Below are positions 1 to 5,084 of a stretch of 5,185 bases of DNA, piece after piece; position 1 is the first letter of the stretch, and every line of letters starts with the position of its first letter. The notes beneath the pieces were generated by a model. That model searched no databases. It was not told the origin of the DNA and saw only the letters and a program-made list of their open reading frames with translations. The translations under genes were made by a program, and so were the position numbers. The stretch comes from an uncultured Clostridia bacterium (GTDB lineage: Bacteria > Bacillota > Clostridia > Oscillospirales > Ruminococcaceae), in NCBI GenBank assembly GCA_945933905.1, contig CAMEQX010000123.1, forward strand, positions 1-5,185. The letters are read 5' to 3'.

Positions 1-783
1 GATAAGGTTATCGTGGAAACCGCGCGCGGCGTTGAGTGCGGGGACATTGTGCTGGCGAACAGAACGGTTTCCGAGAAATCGCTGGTTTCTCCGCTGAAAA
101 AGGTGCTTCGGAAAGCGGACGAGAACGACATTCTCCAAGCGCAGAAAAATCGCGAAAAGGAAAAGGAGATTATGAAAACCTTTTCCGAGAAAATCCGCCG
201 CCACAACCTTGATATGAAGCCGATTGACGTGGACTGCACGTTTGACGGAACGAAGATTTTGTTCTATTTCACGTCCGAGGGGAGAGTTGATTTCCGCGAC
301 CTCGTGAAAGACCTCGCGGCGATTTACCGCACGAGAATTGAGCTGAGGCAAATCGGCGTTCGTGATGAAGCGAAAATGCTCGGCGGCTTGGGAATATGCG
401 GAAGACCGTTTTGCTGCGCGAGTTTTCTAGGCGAGTTTCAGCCCGTTTCCATCAAAATGGCAAAGGAGCAGTCGCTTTCGCTCAACCCGACAAAAATCTC
501 CGGCACCTGCGGCAGACTTATGTGCTGCTTGAAATACGAGCAGAATTGCTACGAGGACTTCCTCAAAACCACGCCCAAGATTGGCGCATTTGTCGATACC
601 GCGGAGGGACGCGGCGTTGTTCAGGACGCAAATCTGCTCACGGGAATGCTCACGATTAAGCTTGACAAGAAGCCCGATGTGCCGTTTATCGTCAACAAGG
701 AAGAGGTCAAGGTTATCAAGGACGCGCAGATTAAACTCAACCGCGATGAAATTAAGGCGCTGAAAAAGCTTGAGGATAAGTAA
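1..783 (+). CDS. ricT: RicT/YaaT-like PSP1-domain protein (5'-truncated)
   Basis: This is the C-terminal part of a RicT (YaaT) homologue, a cytoplasmic protein which in Bacillus subtilis forms the Fe-S-containing RicA-RicF-RicT complex. That complex assists RNase Y-dependent mRNA maturation and affects sporulation, competence and biofilm formation. Frame 1 is open from the first base: it reads DKVIVET before the GTG at 13, matching the conserved VIVETxRGVEYG entry to the PSP1 region, so the GTG is internal. By comparison with the roughly 275-residue B. subtilis protein, about 25 N-terminal residues lie outside the window. Family hallmarks seen are GRVDFRDLVKDLA, RTRIELRQIGVRDEAKMLGG, CGRPFCC (codons 133-139) and SLNPTKISGTCGRLMCCLKYE. 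The cysteines at codons 133, 138, 139, 170, 175 and 176 fit the cluster-ligand regions. The TAA is at 781-783. In many Firmicutes the gene follows holB, which cannot be checked here. Family assignment is secure; the exact role in this organism is inferred. Confidence 0.95.
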   Translation, partial: DKVIVETARGVECGDIVLANRTVSEKSLVSPLKKVLRKADENDILQAQKNREKEKEIMKTFSEKIRRHNLDMKPIDVDCTFDGTKILFYFTSEGRVDFRDLVKDLAAIYRTRIELRQIGVRDEAKMLGGLGICGRPFCCASFLGEFQPVSIKMAKEQSLSLNPTKISGTCGRLMCCLKYEQNCYEDFLKTTPKIGAFVDTAEGRGVVQDANLLTGMLTIKLDKKPDVPFIVNKEEVKVIKDAQIKLNRDEIKALKKLEDK

Positions 784-868
784 TTCTTTGTCTTGAATAA
801 ATAATAACACAAGCGAAGCTGCAAAAAACTGCATATTTTTCTTTTTCAAAAAATATTTTATCAAGTCC

Positions 869-907
869 CGCGCGCGTGCGCGCGTATTCTTGTTATTCTT
901 TTTTCTT
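869..907 (+). terminator. Possible terminator of ricT: CG palindrome plus T-rich tract
   Basis: The sequence CGCGCGCGTGCGCGCG (869-884) folds into a 6-bp CG stem with a CGTG loop, or 7 bp with a 2-base loop. It is followed by an interrupted T-rich run (TATTCTTGTTATTCTTTTTTC, to about 907). Its position downstream of the ricT stop fits a Rho-independent terminator. However, the stem lies 86 bases past the stop, and the T-run is broken by A, C and G near the stem, so the call is tentative. A weak AT-only stem (ATATTTTT 833-840 with AAAAATAT 849-856) lies just upstream and is not convincing as a terminator. Confidence 0.4.
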
Positions 908-935
908 TTTATATTTCTTTATATAAATAATGTAG

Positions 936-1128
936 GTTTGTTGATTTGTTTGTTGCTTTTTTGCCATTCGACTGACATTTGCCTGTCATTAAACAGTTGA
1001 TTTTCGCACACTAAAGCACCCGCGAAGCCTTTGTACAAAAGCGCTCGCGCTTGCTGCTTTGACTGACATTTGCCTGTTGATTTGACTGTTGGGTTGTTTG
1101 TTGTTTGAATGTTGAAGTGTTTGTTGAT
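936..1128. repeat. T/G-rich repeat cluster with 17-bp direct repeats around an imperfect inverted repeat
   Basis: The perfect 17-mer GACTGACATTTGCCTGT occurs at 970-986 and 1061-1077. Between the copies lies an imperfect inverted repeat. Its centre is the perfect palindrome TTTGTACAAA (1030-1039), flanked by GC/GC (1027-1028, 1041-1042) and then CGCGA/TCGCG (1021-1025, 1045-1049). An outer AAAGCA/TGCTTT pair (1013-1018, 1055-1060) abuts the second 17-mer. The octamer GTTTGTTG occurs four times (936, 948, 1096, 1119), two copies extending to GTTTGTTGAT. TTTGACTG occurs at 1058 and 1081. TGACA/TGTCA (973-977, 984-988) can form a short hairpin over the first copy. Together these resemble a small interspersed, possibly MITE- or REP-like, element or a decayed repeat. 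No transposase gene or clear target-site duplication is visible, so the nature of the element is inferred. Confidence 0.5.
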
Positions 1129-1171
1129 GGGGATTTGGCAAAAATTGTGCAGTAAAATGCAGTTTAAACCG

Positions 1172-1180
1172 TGGTAAGAT
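1172..1180 (+). promoter_or_regulatory. Possible extended -10 promoter of the glycosyltransferase gene
   Basis: TGGTAAGAT has the TGn extension directly before a TATAAT-like hexamer (TAAGAT, 1175-1180) and would start transcription near 1187, about 29 bases before the ATG. There is no good -35 box at the expected distance, although extended -10 promoters can do without one. An alternative -10, TAAAAT at 1153-1158, also lacks a well-spaced -35 partner. The call is weak. Confidence 0.3.
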
Positions 1181-1202
1181 ATCTTTGGGATAAGTAATTC
1201 TG

Positions 1203-1209
1203 AGAGGAG
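1203..1209 (+). promoter_or_regulatory. Ribosome binding site of the GT4 gene
   Basis: AGAGGAG ends 6 bases before the ATG at 1216. Together with an in-frame TGA at 1201-1203, it fixes the ATG as the earliest and best start for this gene. Confidence 0.85.
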
Positions 1210-1215
1210 AATTTT

Positions 1216-2241
1216 ATGAAAAAGAAGACCATAAATATGATTTCGCAGGCAACCAGCGTCAAAGGTCAGGGCGTTGGCTCGGCGTATCTTGAACAGGTTC
1301 GTTTGGTCAAGGAGGGGCTTTCGGACAAGTTTGAGGTGTTTGTAAACGCGAAAATGGCTGCGGACATCACGCACTACCATACGATAAACCCGACCTTCTT
1401 CCTCAACAAAAAGCGCCGCTGCAAGAACGGAACCTCCGTGTGCTACGTTCATATGCTTCCGTCAACCGTTGACGAGAGCCTTCGCCTTCCCAAGCCCGCG
1501 AGAGCTGTTTTCTACAAGTATATGATAAAGTTTTACAGCATTATGGACCACCTTGTTGTTGTAAATCCCTATTTTATCGACGCGCTTGAGGAGCACGGAA
1601 TTCCGCGCGAAAAGGTGACTTATATCCCGAATTATGTCGATACCGATAAATTCCACCCCGTAAAGCCCGAGATGAAAAAGTTCATCAAGCGCAAGCTCAA
1701 TATCCCCGAGGACAAATTCACGGTTATGTGCGCGGGGCAGCTTCAGGTGAGAAAAGGCATTTTCGACTTCCTTGAATGTGCAAAGCGTTTGCCCGACGTA
1801 CAGTTTGTGTGGGCGGGCGGCTTCAGCTTCGGGCGCTTGACGGACGGCTATGACGAGCTTCAGAAGGTTGTGAAAAATCCCCCGAAAAACGTGAAATTCC
1901 TCGGCATTGTTGACCGCGAGAATATGAACAAGGTCTATAACGCCGCAGACGTGATGTTTTTGCCGTCCTTCGAGGAGCTTTTCCCGATGACCATTCTCGA
2001 GGCGATGTGCGTAAATATCCCCATTCTTCTGCGCGATGTGCCGATTTACGAGAACATTCTGTTTGATTTCTATTATCGCGAGAAAGACGTTGACGGCTTT
2101 GTGAAAGAGCTTGAAAAGCTGCGCGATGACAAGGAGTACTACAAAAAAGGCTGCGAAAACGCAAAGCGCGGAAACGAATTCTACGAGAAAAAGCACGTTC
2201 TGAAAATGTGGGACGATTTTTACAGCTCGATTTTGAAGTGA
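1216..2241 (+). CDS. Glycosyltransferase family 4 (GT-B fold), possible glycolipid synthase
   Basis: A complete 341-residue retaining glycosyltransferase of family GT4. It would transfer a sugar from a nucleotide-sugar donor at the cytoplasmic face of the membrane. The N-terminal acceptor domain (about 1-165) opens with a beta strand and KGQGVGSAY (16-24) in place of the commoner GGxxxG loop. It is followed by DITHYHT (50-56), the usual HxH region after the second Rossmann strand. IPNYVDTDKF (137-146) marks the inter-domain linker. The C-terminal donor domain has GQLQVRKG (174-181), with R179 and K180 at the diphosphate-binding position, and the E-x7-E motif ELFPMTILE (E254 to E262). There is no signal peptide or membrane span. 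From memory, the whole-length pattern resembles Gram-positive GT4 enzymes that build glycosyl-diacylglycerols (CpoA/LafB-like), but other GT4 acceptors remain possible. It begins a two-gene unit ending at the terminator at 2446-2480. Confidence 0.9.
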   Translation: MKKKTINMISQATSVKGQGVGSAYLEQVRLVKEGLSDKFEVFVNAKMAADITHYHTINPTFFLNKKRRCKNGTSVCYVHMLPSTVDESLRLPKPARAVFYKYMIKFYSIMDHLVVVNPYFIDALEEHGIPREKVTYIPNYVDTDKFHPVKPEMKKFIKRKLNIPEDKFTVMCAGQLQVRKGIFDFLECAKRLPDVQFVWAGGFSFGRLTDGYDELQKVVKNPPKNVKFLGIVDRENMNKVYNAADVMFLPSFEELFPMTILEAMCVNIPILLRDVPIYENILFDFYYREKDVDGFVKELEKLRDDKEYYKKGCENAKRGNEFYEKKHVLKMWDDFYSSILK

Positions 2242-2250
2242 GGCGGGAAT

Positions 2251-2424
2251 ATGGCTTCAAACTGCGATGAATGCGTAAATTATGTTTACGATGAGTATGA
2301 CGATTGCTACACTTGCCTTGTAAATCTTGACGAGGACGAAATGTACAGATTTTTACAGGGAACAAACTATGATTGTCCGTACTACGACCGCGATGATGAA
2401 TACAAGCTGGCACGAAAACAATAA
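2251..2424 (+). CDS. Small cysteine-rich protein, DUF6472-like (57 aa)
   Basis: A short gene beginning 9 bases after the glycosyltransferase stop codon and ending with TAA at 2422-2424. The 57-residue product is very acidic and rich in Tyr, Asp and Cys. It has CDEC (C5, C8), CYTC (C19, C22) and a lone C42 in DCPYYDRDDEY, then a basic KLARKQ tail. The order NCDxCxNY, C-x2-C, NLDEDEMxRFL, CPYY, RKQ matches my memory of the clostridial DUF6472 family of small proteins with no known function. The cysteine spacing suggests metal (probably zinc) binding, which is inference. The upstream GAGGCGGG is a modest ribosome site, so translational coupling to the glycosyltransferase gene is likely. Codon structure and conserved-looking motifs support a real gene despite its size. 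The reverse-strand open frame across the same bases has no recognisable features. Confidence 0.85.
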   Translation: MASNCDECVNYVYDEYDDCYTCLVNLDEDEMYRFLQGTNYDCPYYDRDDEYKLARKQ

Positions 2425-2445
2425 GCGTTTTGCAAAATAATTCTC

Positions 2446-2480
2446 AAACCGTGTAACAAATCTCGCGTTACACGGTTTTT
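2446..2480 (+). terminator. Intrinsic terminator of the GT4 / small-protein unit
   Basis: AAACCGTGTAAC (2446-2457) pairs perfectly with GTTACACGGTTT (2467-2478): a 12-bp stem with a 9-base loop. Its 3' arm runs into TTTTT (2476-2480), followed by CCTTT. It starts 21 bases past the small-protein stop codon. It separates the upstream unit from the phosphorylase gene, which has its own promoter. Confidence 0.92.
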
Positions 2481-2547
2481 CCTTTGTGCAAAATGAATAA
2501 TATTTGCTGTTGGAATTGTTGTAATTTTAGATTATCATTCAAATCCC

Positions 2548-2576
2548 TTGAAATTTTTGTAGAAAAAGTGTATAAT
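2548..2576 (+). promoter_or_regulatory. Sigma-A-type promoter of the phosphorylase gene
   Basis: TTGAAA (2548-2553) and a perfect TATAAT (2571-2576) are separated by exactly 17 bases, with an AT-rich upstream region. Transcription would start near 2582-2584, giving a leader of about 46 bases. This is the strongest promoter in the window and implies that the phosphorylase gene is transcribed independently of the upstream unit. Confidence 0.88.
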
Positions 2577-2585
2577 ATTAGGGAG

Positions 2586-2596
2586 TGCAAATTGCA
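2586..2596. promoter_or_regulatory. Palindrome at the transcription start, candidate operator
   Basis: TGCAA-A-TTGCA is a perfect 5+1+5 palindrome lying a few bases downstream of the predicted start of transcription of the phosphorylase gene. That is a position where a repressor could block initiation or early elongation. It does not match the catabolite-control (cre) consensus. The regulator is unknown, and a short palindrome in AT-rich DNA may be chance. Confidence 0.3.
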
Positions 2597-2610
2597 TTTT
2601 TTACAAACTG

Positions 2611-2617
2611 AAAGGGG
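2611..2617 (+). promoter_or_regulatory. Ribosome binding site of the phosphorylase gene
   Basis: AAAGGGG lies 11 bases before the ATG at 2629, slightly long spacing. No other ATG occurs between the predicted transcription start and 2629. The next in-frame ATG (2641, Met5) would be 23 bases from this site, so 2629 is preferred. Confidence 0.7.
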
Positions 2618-2628
2618 TACATTATATT

Positions 2629-5025
2629 ATGAAATCGCCGATGTCCAAGGACGAGATTTTAAAACAGCTTAAAACCATTCTGGAGTACGATTACAGAACC
2701 GACGCAAAGGAAGCAAACGTTACTCAGATTTACCGTGCGCTTTCCACAATCGTTGTGAATTATATGAAAGAGAAGCGTCACAACTTTATGCACGACTGCA
2801 ACTCGCAGGGCAAAAAGCAGGTTTACTATCTTTCGATGGAATTCCTTATGGGACGCTCCCTCAAGACCTCGCTTTATAACCTCGGTCTTCAGGACGAGGT
2901 TTCTGCGGCTCTCGATGAGCTCGGCGTAAAGATTGACAGAGTTTACGAGGAAGAACCCGACGCCGGCCTCGGAAACGGCGGTCTTGGTCGTCTTGCGGCT
3001 TGCTATATGGACGGTCTTGCTACTTGTGACTATCCCGCAACCGGCTATTCTATCCTTTACGAATACGGTATCTTCAAGCAGAAAATCGTTGACGGCTGGC
3101 AGACCGAGCTTCCCGACAACTGGCTCCCGGGCGGCGGCGCTTGGCTTGTTCCCGTTCACGACCAGGCTGTTGAGGTTCGCTTTGACGGCTACATCAACGA
3201 GAGCTGGGAGAACAACTATCACCGTCTCGACTATGTCGGCTATAACAGCGTAAATGCTGTTCCCTATGATATGTTCGTTTCGGGCTATGACAGCAAGGGC
3301 GTTTCAAAGCTCCGTTTGTGGAGCGCGGAGGCTATGTCCTTCGATATGAACGCGTTCAACACGGGCGACTACACCAAGGCTCTCGGCGCAAACAACATCG
3401 CGCACTCGATTTCCAAGGTTCTCTACCCGAACGACAACCACGCCGAGGGCAAGGCTCTGCGTCTGCGTCAGCAGTATTTTATGTGCGCTGCCTCTATCGG
3501 TGATATCATCATGCGCCATATGAGTGTTTACGGCAGCATGGACAACTTCCACGAAAAGGTTGCCATTCACATCAACGACACTCACCCCACTCTCGCAATT
3601 CCCGAGCTGATGAGAATTTTGCTCGATGAGTGCGGCTACACTTGGGAGAAATCGTGGCACATTGTTACAAATACATTCGCTTACACCAACCACACCGTTA
3701 TGGCTGAGGCTCTTGAAAAGTGGGACCAGCCGCTTGTTGAGAAGATTTTGCCGAGAATTTATCAGATTATCTGCGAAATCAACCGCCGTTACTACGAGGA
3801 CATTATGAACCGCACCGGCGATGCTGAAAAAGCCGGCAAGATGTGCATAATGAAGGACGGCAAAATCCACATGGCAAACCTCTGCGTTGCGGCTTCGCAC
3901 TGCGTAAACGGTGTTTCCAAGCTGCACAGCCAGATTATCAAGGACGATGTTTTCCGTCAGCAGGCGCTCGACAAGCCCTATCAGTTCAAGAACGTAACCA
4001 ACGGTATCGCTTACCGCCGCTGGCTGCTCCAGAGCAACAAGGGACTTACCGACCTGCTCACCGAGTGCATCGGCGAGGGCTTCAAGAAGGACGCTTCGGA
4101 GCTTATCAAGTTCCAGGTGTTCGCAAACGACGCTTCCGTTCTCGAGAAGCTCGGCAAAATCAAGCGTGAAAACAAGGAGCGTTTCGCGCAGTATGTTGAA
4201 AAAACAACCGGCACAAAGCTGAACGTTGACAGCATTTTCGATGTACAGGTTAAGCGTCTGCACGAGTACAAGCGCCAGCAGCTCAACGCGATGAACATTA
4301 TCGCGGACTACAACTTCCTCAAGCAGAACCCGAACGCGCCTTTCGTTCCGAAAACCTACATTTTCGCGGCAAAGGCAGCGCCCGGCTACTATATCGCAAA
4401 GCAGATTATCAAGATGATTTGGTGCATCGGCGAGGAACTCAAGCACGACCCCGTTCTTCGCGAGAAGCTTCAGGTTATCTTCCTCGAGGACTATCGCGTA
4501 ACGCTCTCCGAGCTGCTTATGCCCGCAGCTGAGATTTCCGAGCAGATTTCTCTCGCGGGAACAGAGGCTTCGGGTACGGGTAATATGAAGCTTATGCTCA
4601 ACGGCGCGCTCACAATCGGTACTTATGACGGCGCGAATGTTGAAATCCACGAGGCTGTCGGCACCGACAACATCTTCATCTTCGGTATGAGAACTCCCGA
4701 GGTTAACGAGATGAGAATGCGCGGCTACAACCCGCAGGGCTATATCGACAGCAATCCTGTCATCAAGAACGTTATCGAGAGAATGTATAACGGCATAAAC
4801 GGCGCGACCTTCTCGGAGGTTGCCGACTCCATCAAGAACAAGGACTTCTATATGGCGCTTGCTGATTTCGACAGCTATCGCGGAACTCAGGCTTACGCTT
4901 CCGAGGTTTACAAGAACCCGAACGAGTGGAACAAGAAGTCGCTGTTCAACATCGCGGGAGCTGGTCGCTTCTCCGCAGACAGAGCGGTTCAGGACTATGC
5001 TCGCGACATCTGGAATTTGAAGTAA
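2629..5025 (+). CDS. glgP: Glycogen/starch/maltodextrin alpha-glucan phosphorylase (GT35)
   Basis: A complete 798-residue PLP-dependent alpha-glucan phosphorylase (EC 2.4.1.1). In the cytoplasm it releases glucose-1-phosphate from the non-reducing ends of glycogen or maltodextrins using inorganic phosphate. Family signatures appear in order: GLGNGGLGR (113-121), DNHAEGKALRLRQQYF in the substrate-gate region, NDTHP (316-320), AYTNHT with catalytic-site H355 (rabbit muscle His377), VKRLHEYKRQ with phosphate-contacting K542, R543 and K548, and EASGTGNMK with PLP lysine K654, followed by LNGALTIGTYDGANVEI. The length is typical for bacterial enzymes. The N-terminus is short, without the extension carrying the phosphorylated serine of animal enzymes, so allosteric phospho-control is not expected. 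Around the usual DDWLRYGNPWE segment it reads DNWLPGGGAW, which looks like a lineage variant. Its own promoter and the flanking terminator make it a separate transcription unit. Glycogen versus maltodextrin preference cannot be settled from sequence, so malP is an alternative name. Confidence 0.97.
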   Translation: MKSPMSKDEILKQLKTILEYDYRTDAKEANVTQIYRALSTIVVNYMKEKRHNFMHDCNSQGKKQVYYLSMEFLMGRSLKTSLYNLGLQDEVSAALDELGVKIDRVYEEEPDAGLGNGGLGRLAACYMDGLATCDYPATGYSILYEYGIFKQKIVDGWQTELPDNWLPGGGAWLVPVHDQAVEVRFDGYINESWENNYHRLDYVGYNSVNAVPYDMFVSGYDSKGVSKLRLWSAEAMSFDMNAFNTGDYTKALGANNIAHSISKVLYPNDNHAEGKALRLRQQYFMCAASIGDIIMRHMSVYGSMDNFHEKVAIHINDTHPTLAIPELMRILLDECGYTWEKSWHIVTNTFAYTNHTVMAEALEKWDQPLVEKILPRIYQIICEINRRYYEDIMNRTGDAEKAGKMCIMKDGKIHMANLCVAASHCVNGVSKLHSQIIKDDVFRQQALDKPYQFKNVTNGIAYRRWLLQSNKGLTDLLTECIGEGFKKDASELIKFQVFANDASVLEKLGKIKRENKERFAQYVEKTTGTKLNVDSIFDVQVKRLHEYKRQQLNAMNIIADYNFLKQNPNAPFVPKTYIFAAKAAPGYYIAKQIIKMIWCIGEELKHDPVLREKLQVIFLEDYRVTLSELLMPAAEISEQISLAGTEASGTGNMKLMLNGALTIGTYDGANVEIHEAVGTDNIFIFGMRTPEVNEMRMRGYNPQGYIDSNPVIKNVIERMYNGINGATFSEVADSIKNKDFYMALADFDSYRGTQAYASEVYKNPNEWNKKSLFNIAGAGRFSADRAVQDYARDIWNLK

Positions 5026-5035
5026 TTGCAAAACG

Positions 5036-5063
5036 TTTCTCCCCCACATCTGCGGGGGAGAAA
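5036..5063 (+). terminator. Strong hairpin after glgP without a T-run
   Basis: TTTCTCCCCC (5036-5045) pairs with GGGGGAGAAA (5054-5063), a perfect 10-bp stem with an 8-base loop, starting 10 bases after the phosphorylase stop. The 3' side continues TAGTGTGTAAGG, with no uridine run, so it is not a canonical intrinsic terminator. It may be a partial terminator, a 3'-end-stabilising structure, or a processing site that lets some transcript continue into the next gene. Confidence 0.5.
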
Positions 5064-5071
5064 TAGTGTGT

Positions 5072-5077
5072 AAGGAG
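5072..5077 (+). promoter_or_regulatory. Ribosome binding site of the DIP1984-like gene
   Basis: AAGGAG ends 7 bases before the ATG at 5085, near-ideal spacing. It strongly supports that start even though only 101 bases of the gene are visible. Confidence 0.85.
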
Positions 5078-5084
5078 TGAGATT

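Larger units (their letters stand above)
784..1215. other. 432-base gene-free region between ricT and the glycosyltransferase gene
   Basis: I find no credible gene here on either strand. The region contains, in order, an AT-rich tail after ricT, the CG palindrome and T-rich tract, an AT-rich segment (about 908-935), the T/G-rich repeat cluster (936-1128), and the promoter-proximal DNA and ribosome site of the next gene. A minus-strand open frame crosses it (919-1452), but more than half of that frame is antisense leader and glycosyltransferase coding sequence, and it lacks any recognisable domain. Confidence 0.75.

Noticed and set aside
13..15. GTG as a possible start of the RicT protein
   Set aside because: The frame is open to base 1 and the preceding codons (DKVI) belong to the conserved VIVET segment, so the gene begins upstream of the window.
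936..1128. CRISPR array
   Set aside because: There are only two copies of the 17-mer, separated by 74 bases, with no regular repeat-spacer periodicity and no cas genes in the window.
919..1452. 177-codon minus-strand open frame covering the repeat region
   Set aside because: About half of it is antisense to the GT4 leader and 5' coding sequence, and the rest is repeat-derived T/G-rich DNA. There is no domain and no convincing ribosome site. Repeat-derived stretches like this are often mis-annotated as hypothetical proteins.
1462..2196. 244-codon minus-strand open frame opposite the GT4 gene
   Set aside because: It lies wholly inside the glycosyltransferase gene and shows no family motifs; an antisense shadow.
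1823..2413. 196-codon minus-strand frame across the end of the GT4 gene and the small Cys-rich gene
   Set aside because: It is Arg/Ser-rich and low in hydrophobic structure, typical of an out-of-frame translation. The + strand small gene has conserved-looking CxxC motifs and is better supported.
2484..2672. 62-codon + strand frame before glgP
   Set aside because: It spans the glgP promoter and overlaps the glgP start out of frame, with no ribosome site.
5026..5039. Catabolite-responsive (cre) site after glgP (TTGCAAAACGTTTC)
   Set aside because: The central AAACGTTT is palindromic, but the TG is misplaced relative to the ARCG core of the cre consensus and the position is downstream of the gene.
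3304..5049. Very long (581-codon) open frame on the minus strand, antisense to glgP
   Set aside because: The + strand frame is an unambiguous GT35 phosphorylase with all catalytic motifs. The antisense frame is the usual by-product of codon bias, has no recognisable domain and no ribosome site.
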